From an uncultured Lentisphaerota bacterium (GTDB lineage: Bacteria > Verrucomicrobiota > Kiritimatiellia > CAIQIC01): a stretch of DNA of 64,000 nucleotides. Positions within the stretch are counted from its first letter, which is position 1. Every line of letters starts with the position of its first letter. The translations under genes were made by a program, and so were the position numbers. Shown here one piece after another: positions 59,330-64,000 of this stretch. The notes beneath the pieces are model-generated. The model was not told where the DNA came from. It worked only from the letters and a program-made list of their open reading frames with translations, and made no database searches. The stretch covers positions 1 to 64,000 of the forward strand of contig CAITZM010000187.1 of NCBI GenBank assembly GCA_903896925.1, given 5' to 3'.

Positions 59330-60358
59330 TCACGCATTGAGCCGGCGGATGCGGAGCTGGCCGCAGGCGGCCTTGATCCGGCTGCCCTGCGAGTCGCGCA
59401 GCGTGGCGTTGAGGCCGGCGCGCTCAAGCACGCGGATGAACTGCCGCGACACGTCCGGCGCGGAGGTCTCGCCCGCAAACCCCTCGACCGGGCTCAGGGG
59501 AATGAGGTTCACGCGCGCCGGCAGCGGCGCGAGCAGCCGCGCGAGCTGCTCGGCCTGTGCGGCGCTGTCGTTGAGGCCGCGGACGAGCGTGTATTCGAAT
59601 GTGATGAGGCGCTTGGTCTGCTCCGCGTAAACCTTGCACGCGGCGAGCACCTCGGCCAGCGGATAACGGTGGTTCACGGGCATCAGGCGCGAGCGCGTCG
59701 CGTCGTCGGGCGCATGAAGGGACACGGACAGCTCGATCTGCAGGCCTTCGCCGGCCAGCCGCTGGATGCCGGGGATGACGCCGCAGGTCGAGATCGTGAT
59801 GCGCCGCGCGCCGATGGCGAGCCCCTCGCCGTGGTTCAGGATATGGATCGCGCGCAGCACCTCGTCGTAGTTGTCGAACGGCTCGCCGACGCCCATGAAC
59901 ACGACATTGCCCGGCCGGTCGCCCCAGATGGCCGCCGCCAGCAGCACCTCGCCGACGATTTCGCCGGCCGCCAGGTTGCGCCGGAAACCCGCCTGTCCGC
60001 TGGCGCAAAACGCGCAGGCAAACTTGCAGCCCACCTGGCTGGAGAGACAGAGCGTGCGCCGCTCGCCGGAGGCCAGCAGCACCTCCTCGATGCATTCGCC
60101 GTCGCCGAGGCCCGCGAGCAGCTTGCGCGTCTCGCCTTCCTCCCCGGTGATTTCCAGCTGCTTCACCGCGGCCAGCTCGAAGTTTTCCTCCAGCTTCAGC
60201 CGCAGGTCCGCCGGCAGGTTTTTCATCGCGGCCCACGCGTTCACGCGCTGGCCGTAGAGCCACTGCCAGAGCTGCTTGCCGCGGAACGCCGGCGCGCCCA
60301 GCTCCTGCACCGCAGCCACGATTTCTTCAAAAAGCAGGCCGTGGATCAAAGTCTTCAT
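59330..60358 (-). CDS. rlmN: Dual-specificity 23S rRNA / tRNA (adenine-C2)-methyltransferase
   Basis: 342 residues from ATG 60358 (MKTLIHGLLFEEIVAAVQEL). It is a radical-SAM enzyme that methylates A2503 of 23S rRNA and A37 of some tRNAs. The cluster motif is Cys111-x3-Cys115-x2-Cys118 (GCKFACAFCAS). FMGVGEPFDNYDEV, STCGVIPGI and ELSVSLHAPDDATRSRLMPVN are conserved. The catalytic C-terminal Cys332 is in AACGQLR. Slightly short but complete. A heptamer hairpin (60359-60437) fills the gap to the next gene upstream. Confidence 0.95.
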   Translation of the reverse strand: MKTLIHGLLFEEIVAAVQELGAPAFRGKQLWQWLYGQRVNAWAAMKNLPADLRLKLEENFELAAVKQLEITGEEGETRKLLAGLGDGECIEEVLLASGERRTLCLSSQVGCKFACAFCASGQAGFRRNLAAGEIVGEVLLAAAIWGDRPGNVVFMGVGEPFDNYDEVLRAIHILNHGEGLAIGARRITISTCGVIPGIQRLAGEGLQIELSVSLHAPDDATRSRLMPVNHRYPLAEVLAACKVYAEQTKRLITFEYTLVRGLNDSAAQAEQLARLLAPLPARVNLIPLSPVEGFAGETSAPDVSRQFIRVLERAGLNATLRDSQGSRIKAACGQLRIRRLNA

Positions 60359-60437
60359 GTCAGTTGTCAGTGGTTGGTTGTCAGTGGTCAGTTGCAGGAA
60401 AATCCATGCACAACTGACCACCGACAACTGACTACGG
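60359..60437. repeat. Heptamer-built hairpin between rlmN and the alcohol dehydrogenase gene
   Basis: CAGTTGT, CAGTGGT, TGGTTGT, CAGTGGT, CAGTTGC, then a short linker, then the reverse complement (CAACTGACCACCGACAACTG). The rlmN start codon immediately follows, so the repeat occupies its leader. Confidence 0.85.
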
Positions 60438-60448
60438 ACGTTCCTCTT

Positions 60449-61666
60449 TCAACTTATCGTCTGTAAAAAAGCCAACGTATTGTCTGGGTTCATCGCTATC
60501 GGATTTCCGCTCATGCTGCTGCCCATCGAGCCGGCGGCGATCTTTTGCAGCGCGGCCGTATCGAGCCGCAGGTGCCGCAGGTCGCCCGGCACACCGATCT
60601 GCCGCTGCAGCTTTTCGATCTCCGCCAGGCCGGTTTCAATCACATCATCCGCTTCTGTAGCGGCGGTCTGTGACCGCCGACGGCGGCCGCCGGCCGCCGC
60701 TGCAGTACTCCCATTCAGAAAAGCCGCCAGTGCCGCCGACAATTCAGGTTCGCAGGCGCACCGGTTGTAGCGCAGCGTCGCGGGGAGCAGGATGCCGCAC
60801 GCGAGACCGTGCGGCACGTTGTGCAGCGCGCCGAGCGCCGCGGAAATGCCGTGCGCCATCGCCAGCCCGGCATTCGCCAGGCCCACGCCGCTGATGAAGC
60901 TCGCCAGCAACATCGCCGCGCGCGCTTCCTGGCCATGCGGATCGGCGCAGCACGTGGGCAGCGCGGTGCGCACGAGGGTCAGCGCCTGCAGCGCCAGTGC
61001 CGTCACCGCCGGCTTGCGCTTCGCGGAGATGCAGACCTCGATCAGCTGCGTCAGGGTATCGAGCCCGCCCGCCGCGGTCGCCGCGCGGGGCACGGACAGC
61101 GTCAGCGCCGGGTCGAGCAGCGCGACCGCGGGCAGCATGCCGTCGAACCGCATGCTCCGCTTCACGCCGGCGTCGGGCGCGGCGATGACCGCGTTGCGCG
61201 TCGCCTCGGCGCCGGTGCCGGCGGTGGTCGGCACCGCGATGTGGGGCAGCGGCGGGGTCTCAAGCTGTGTACGATGCCCGAGGCCCTCGAGATAGTCGCG
61301 GACCGAGCCGGGGTTCACCGCCAGCGCGGCGACGGCCTTGGCGGTATCCATCACGCTGCCGCCGCCCAGGCTGATGACCAGGCCCGGACGGAGCCGCCGC
61401 GCCTGCGCGGCCGCTTCGTCGGCCAGCCGGACCGTCGGCTCGCCCCGCACCTGCGCAAAGACTTCCCCCGGCAGCGCGCGCCGCAGCGCCTCCGCCTGTG
61501 GCGCGAGAAAGGGCGAGGTGACGATGAACACCGGACGATCACCCGCCAGCTCCCGCGCCAGCCCTTCAAGCCGGGCGAAAACGCCCGCGCCGAAAACGAT
61601 TTTGGCCGGCGCCTTCAAACCGGCGGCGCGGATTTCGGAGATCAGTTTTTGGGCAAGAACTTCCAT
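60449..61666 (-). CDS. Iron-containing (group III) alcohol dehydrogenase
   Basis: 405 residues, ATG 61666. NAD-binding part: KIVFGAGVFARLEGLA, VISLGGGSVMDTAKAVAAL (GGGSxxDxAK signature), VPTTAGTGAEATRNAV. Metal-site part: GGLDTLTQLIEV (Asp), AMAHGISAALGALHNVPHGLACGILLP (two His). The substrate is unknown; such enzymes handle alcohols, aldehydes or maleylacetate. Oddity: between AALAAFLNG and DDVIETGLAEIEKLQRQIGVP there is an insertion of about 20 residues (STAAAAGGRRRRSQTAATEA) encoded by an E-family palindrome (60662-60710). The enzyme may tolerate it because it lies in a surface region of the helical domain. Confidence 0.92.
   Translation of the reverse strand: MEVLAQKLISEIRAAGLKAPAKIVFGAGVFARLEGLARELAGDRPVFIVTSPFLAPQAEALRRALPGEVFAQVRGEPTVRLADEAAAQARRLRPGLVISLGGGSVMDTAKAVAALAVNPGSVRDYLEGLGHRTQLETPPLPHIAVPTTAGTGAEATRNAVIAAPDAGVKRSMRFDGMLPAVALLDPALTLSVPRAATAAGGLDTLTQLIEVCISAKRKPAVTALALQALTLVRTALPTCCADPHGQEARAAMLLASFISGVGLANAGLAMAHGISAALGALHNVPHGLACGILLPATLRYNRCACEPELSAALAAFLNGSTAAAAGGRRRRSQTAATEADDVIETGLAEIEKLQRQIGVPGDLRHLRLDTAALQKIAAGSMGSSMSGNPIAMNPDNTLAFLQTIS
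60655..60712. repeat. E-family palindromic insertion in the alcohol dehydrogenase coding sequence
   Basis: CTGTAGC followed by a perfect hairpin at 60662-60678 (arms GGCGGTC, loop TGT), then a GGCGGCCGCCGGCCGCCGC tract and CTGCAG. It stays in frame and encodes GGRRRRSQTAA-type sequence. Confidence 0.85.
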
Positions 61667-61674
61667 GTAGGTCA

Positions 61675-61704
61675 GTCGTCAGTGGTTGGTTGTCAGTGGT
61701 TCAG
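61675..61704. repeat. Heptamer repeat before the alcohol dehydrogenase start
   Basis: CAGTCGT, CAGTGGT, TGGTTGT, CAGTGGT: the same unit order as 60363-60390. It lies 8 bp upstream of the start codon. Confidence 0.75.
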
Positions 61705-61725
61705 CGCTGCAATCGGTGAATGCTC

Positions 61726-62481
61726 TCAGTCTGTCAGCGCAAACTTCAATGCGCTCAAGGCGTAGAAGGCGGCCGTGTCCGCCCGCAGGACGTTGGCGCC
61801 GAAGCTGACCGGCACGGCGCCGGCGTTGGCGGCGGCGCGGTATTCCTCAGGCGTCAGATCGCCCTCCGGCCCGATCAATGCGGCGACGCGGCGCGGCTGC
61901 TGCTCCCGGGCCGCGGCCAGCGCGGCGCGCATCGGACGCGCGTCCGCCGCCAGCGACCCGACGAACCAGAAGTCCGGTTGCGCCCAGGTCTGGAGCAGGT
62001 GGCCCAAGGGCTGGACGGCTGCGATCTGCATCAGCCACGCGGCGTGGCTCTGGCGCGCGGCGTTGAGTGCGATCCGTTGCCAGCGCGCGCTCTTCTCGGC
62101 GAACTGGTCCGGCGTCAGGCGCACAATGCTCCGCTCGGTGAGCACGGGATACAGCGTGCCGGCACCCAGCTCGACCGCCTTCTGGACGATGAAATCCATC
62201 GTGGCCTCGCGCGTCAGCGCCTGCACCAGGATGAGTTCCGGCGCTGGTCGCGGCCGGGTCTGCTCCTCCAGCAGCCGCAGCTCCGCCCCGCGCTTGGCGA
62301 TGACGGCCACCTCGGCCAGACCGGTGCGGCCCGCGCCGTCGAAGACCTCGACGCGCTCGCCGAGGCGGGCGCGCAGGACGTTGACGAGATGATGCGCCTC
62401 GGTTTCGTCCACGCCCAGCATGGCGCCCCGCCACGCTTCCGGCACGACGAAGCACCGCAGATGTTCACGGGCTGGTTTCAT
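61726..62481 (-). CDS. rsmE: 16S rRNA (uracil-1498-N3)-methyltransferase
   Basis: 251 residues from ATG 62481, which overlaps the tcdA stop (ATGA). It methylates U1498 in the decoding centre. Family features: MKPAREHLRCFVVPEAW, HHLVNVLRARLGERVEVFDGAG, LVQALTREATMDFIVQKAVELGAGTLYPVLTERS, ALIGPEGDLTPEEYRAA (SAM-knot GPEGG-like; here GPEGD) and LRADTAAFYALSAL. Complete. Confidence 0.94.
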   Translation of the reverse strand: MKPAREHLRCFVVPEAWRGAMLGVDETEAHHLVNVLRARLGERVEVFDGAGRTGLAEVAVIAKRGAELRLLEEQTRPRPAPELILVQALTREATMDFIVQKAVELGAGTLYPVLTERSIVRLTPDQFAEKSARWQRIALNAARQSHAAWLMQIAAVQPLGHLLQTWAQPDFWFVGSLAADARPMRAALAAAREQQPRRVAALIGPEGDLTPEEYRAAANAGAVPVSFGANVLRADTAAFYALSALKFALTD

Positions 62482-63230
62482 GGTTCTCCGGCGAGTTTCA
62501 TAATCACGATATTGGCGGCGACCAAGCCAAAAATGCCGGTCAGGGTCGGCAGGCTGCCGAGCGGTTTGCGCTGGCGGCCGCGCGCCAGGACATCTTTTTC
62601 CGCCGGGTTCTCCAGCGCCTCGGCCTGCAGGGCGCGCGGCGTCTTGCGCGGCAGCTCGGCGGAGAAGACGCAGGTGATACCGCTGGTGATGCCGGCCGCG
62701 CGCAGGCGCTTGCGCATGAAGCGGGCGAGCGGGCAGCGGTCGGTCCGGGCGAGATCGGCCACGCGCAGCTGCGTGGGATCGGTGCGCTCCGCCGCGCCCA
62801 TGCTGGAGACGATGAGCGGCAGGCCGGCGGCCGCGGCGTCGCGCAGCAGGCCAAACTTCGGGCCGACGGAGTCGATCGCATCCACGAGGGCATCGGCGCC
62901 GGCGAGGATCTGCGGGCGCGTCTGCTGGTCGCCAAAGATTTGCAGCGCCTCGACGTCGCACCGCGGATTGATGTCGAGCAGGCGCTCGCGGGCGACCGCC
63001 ACCTTGGCCCGGCCGAGCGTCGAGTGCAGCGCCAGCAGCTGGCGGTTGAGGTTGGTCGGCCGGATCTCGTCGAAGTCCACCAGCCGCAGATGGCCGACCC
63101 CCGCGCGGGCCAGCGCCTCCGCCGCATAGGAGCCGACCGCGCCCAGCCCGACGATCACCACGCGCGCAGCCTGCAGGCGGGCCATCGCCGCCGCCCCGAG
63201 CAGCATCTCTGTCCGTAGGAATTGGTTCAC
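62478..63230 (-). CDS. tcdA: tRNA threonylcarbamoyladenosine dehydratase (ThiF/MoeB-like)
   Basis: 250 residues if started at GTG 63230 (VNQFLRTEMLLGAAAMARLQ); ATG 63206 is the alternative, and neither has a good Shine-Dalgarno. The E1-like adenylation fold has VVIVGLGAVGSYAAEALARAGVGHLRLVDFDEIRPTNLNRQLLAL, VDAIDSVGPKFGLL and SSMGAAERTDPTQLRVADLART, as in TcdA/CsdL, which cyclises t6A in tRNA using ATP. The single-residue pattern of MoeB/ThiF zinc Cys pairs is absent, as expected for TcdA. It overlaps rsmE by 4 nt. Its upstream region has a CGCCAAG repeat and a dyad pair. Confidence 0.92.
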   Translation of the reverse strand: MNQFLRTEMLLGAAAMARLQAARVVIVGLGAVGSYAAEALARAGVGHLRLVDFDEIRPTNLNRQLLALHSTLGRAKVAVARERLLDINPRCDVEALQIFGDQQTRPQILAGADALVDAIDSVGPKFGLLRDAAAAGLPLIVSSMGAAERTDPTQLRVADLARTDRCPLARFMRKRLRAAGITSGITCVFSAELPRKTPRALQAEALENPAEKDVLARGRQRKPLGSLPTLTGIFGLVAANIVIMKLAGEP

Positions 63231-63516
63231 GCGGAGAGTTAACCGCCAAGCAGCTCCGAACGCCAAGAAAATCTTTTGGCCTGTGCTGGCTGCCGCCGGA
63301 AACATCGGCTCCCAATGCCTCACGCACAGGGTCCTGATCCTGCGTGTGCCCGCCATGACGTGCCCGGTTTGAGCGGAAGCTGTGCCCTTGCGTAAGCCCA
63401 AGCTGCGAAGAGCTTTCCCCTGCCATCCAAGCCCTGGAAAAGAGCGCGGCCGGAGTTTCCAAGGATTGGAAATCCGGCCGCTGCTGCCTTCAGCCTTCAG
63501 TCTCTGCTCTTCAACT
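63231..63516. other. Intergenic region tcdA / pckG
   Basis: AACCGCCAAGCAGCTCC...CGCCAAG repeat (63239-63271); dyad pair 63424-63440 and 63456-63472; heptamers CTTCAGC, CTTCAGT, CTCTGCT, CTTCAAC, TTCAGGC, CTTCAGC (63488-63529) that run over the pckG stop codon. Confidence 0.7.
63424..63472. promoter_or_regulatory. Pair of 17-bp dyads between pckG and tcdA
   Basis: 63424-63440 (CATCC-AAGCCCT-GGAAA) and 63456-63472 (TTTCCAA-GGA-TTGGAAA), offset 32 bp. About 195-240 bp upstream of tcdA and 40 bp after pckG. Confidence 0.6.
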
Positions 63517-64000
63517 TCAGGCCTTCAGCCGCTGCTCCAAGGCATTGAGCTCGTCGGTGATGCCCTGGGGCAGGCGCGCGCCGAACTTGGCGAAGTACTC
63601 GCGGATCGCGGGGATTTCGGCCAGCCACAGGCCCTTGTCCACGCGCAGCAGTTCCTCGATATCCGCACGCGACACGTCCAGCCCGCTGACGTCGATCGCT
63701 TCGGGCGTGGGCAGGTGGCCGATCGGGGACGCCACGGCCGGGGCGGTGCCGGCGCAGCGCTCGAAGATCCAGCGGAGCACGCGGGCGTTTTCGCCGAAGC
63801 CCGGCCAGAGCCAGCGGCCGTCCGCCGACTTACGGAACCAGTTCACGTAAAAGATCTTGGGCAACTTCGCGCCGGCGGTCGCGCCGACCTTGAGCCAGTG
63901 GGCGAAGTAGTCGCCCATGTGGTAGCCGCAGAAGGGCAGCATCGCCATCGGGTCGCGCCGCGCGACGCCGACCGCGCCGGCCTGCGCCGCCGTGGTTTCC
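63517..64000 (-). CDS. pckG: Phosphoenolpyruvate carboxykinase (GTP), C-terminal part
   Basis: About 161 residues are visible; the gene continues past the right edge. The open frame begins ETTAAQAGAVGVARRDPMAM, then LPFCGYHMGDYFAHWLKVG, KIFYVNWFRKSADGRWLWPGFGENARVLRWI and PTPEAIDVSGLDVSRADIEELL, all typical of the GTP-dependent class. It interconverts oxaloacetate and PEP in gluconeogenesis. The stop codon at 63517-63519 lies in a CTTCAGC heptamer block. Confidence 0.95.
   Translation of the reverse strand, partial: ETTAAQAGAVGVARRDPMAMLPFCGYHMGDYFAHWLKVGATAGAKLPKIFYVNWFRKSADGRWLWPGFGENARVLRWIFERCAGTAPAVASPIGHLPTPEAIDVSGLDVSRADIEELLRVDKGLWLAEIPAIREYFAKFGARLPQGITDELNALEQRLKA

Noticed and set aside
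59222-60466. A 414-codon plus-strand frame opposite rlmN
   Set aside because: It is an antisense shadow. The minus strand has a complete radical-SAM motif and the catalytic C-terminal Cys.

Overview
This is a GC-rich bacterial window without rRNA or tRNA genes that I could see. The best guess is Verrucomicrobiota, probably the Opitutales side. That rests on a giant secreted protein built of autotransporter-associated beta-strand repeats, GTP-type PEP carboxykinase, several glycan-active enzymes, and intergenic space full of palindromes. The lineage call is inference from gene content only.

Left third (1-23348): one minus-strand gene, open from its ATG at 23348 to beyond the left edge (more than 7,780 codons). 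It has a signal peptide, dozens of beta-strand repeat units and four copies of a second, glycine-rich module. A candidate promoter and a small dyad lie upstream. The long plus-strand ORFs here are antisense shadows.

Middle (23.4-46.2 kb): an HtrA/Deg protease, a SGNH hydrolase, leuC-leuD, a small DUF4258-type pair resembling a toxin-antitoxin module, a D-2-hydroxyacid dehydrogenase, a large secreted glycan-active candidate, a GH20 hexosaminidase, a secreted orphan, purH, queG, a GT87-like membrane glycosyltransferase and purM. Between them lie mosaics of paired hairpins. Two REP-associated tyrosine transposases (RAYTs) each sit inside a different hairpin family. One RAYT is bracketed by 160-bp direct repeats, and related palindromes have entered the coding sequences of queG and an iron-type alcohol dehydrogenase.

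Right third (46.2-64 kb): a four-helix-bundle protein, purB, a possible papain-like hydrolase, a Tat-exported Fe-type superoxide dismutase, exonuclease III, rdgB coupled to a homocysteine S-methyltransferase, an aldo/keto reductase, a glycogen/maltodextrin group (GH13 enzyme, glgA with a long Pro/Ala extension, GH57 enzyme), rlmN, the iron-type alcohol dehydrogenase, tcdA-rsmE (overlapping), and the C-terminal part of pckG.

Three sequence systems are not explained by genes. (1) RAYT/REPIN-like paired hairpins of at least five families. (2) Heptanucleotide-period repeats at about a dozen gene borders, some running into coding sequence. (3) A 17-bp dyad TTTCC-N7-GGAAA, mostly in pairs offset by 31-32 bp (about three helical turns), upstream of purH, the homocysteine methyltransferase, the GH57 gene and tcdA.
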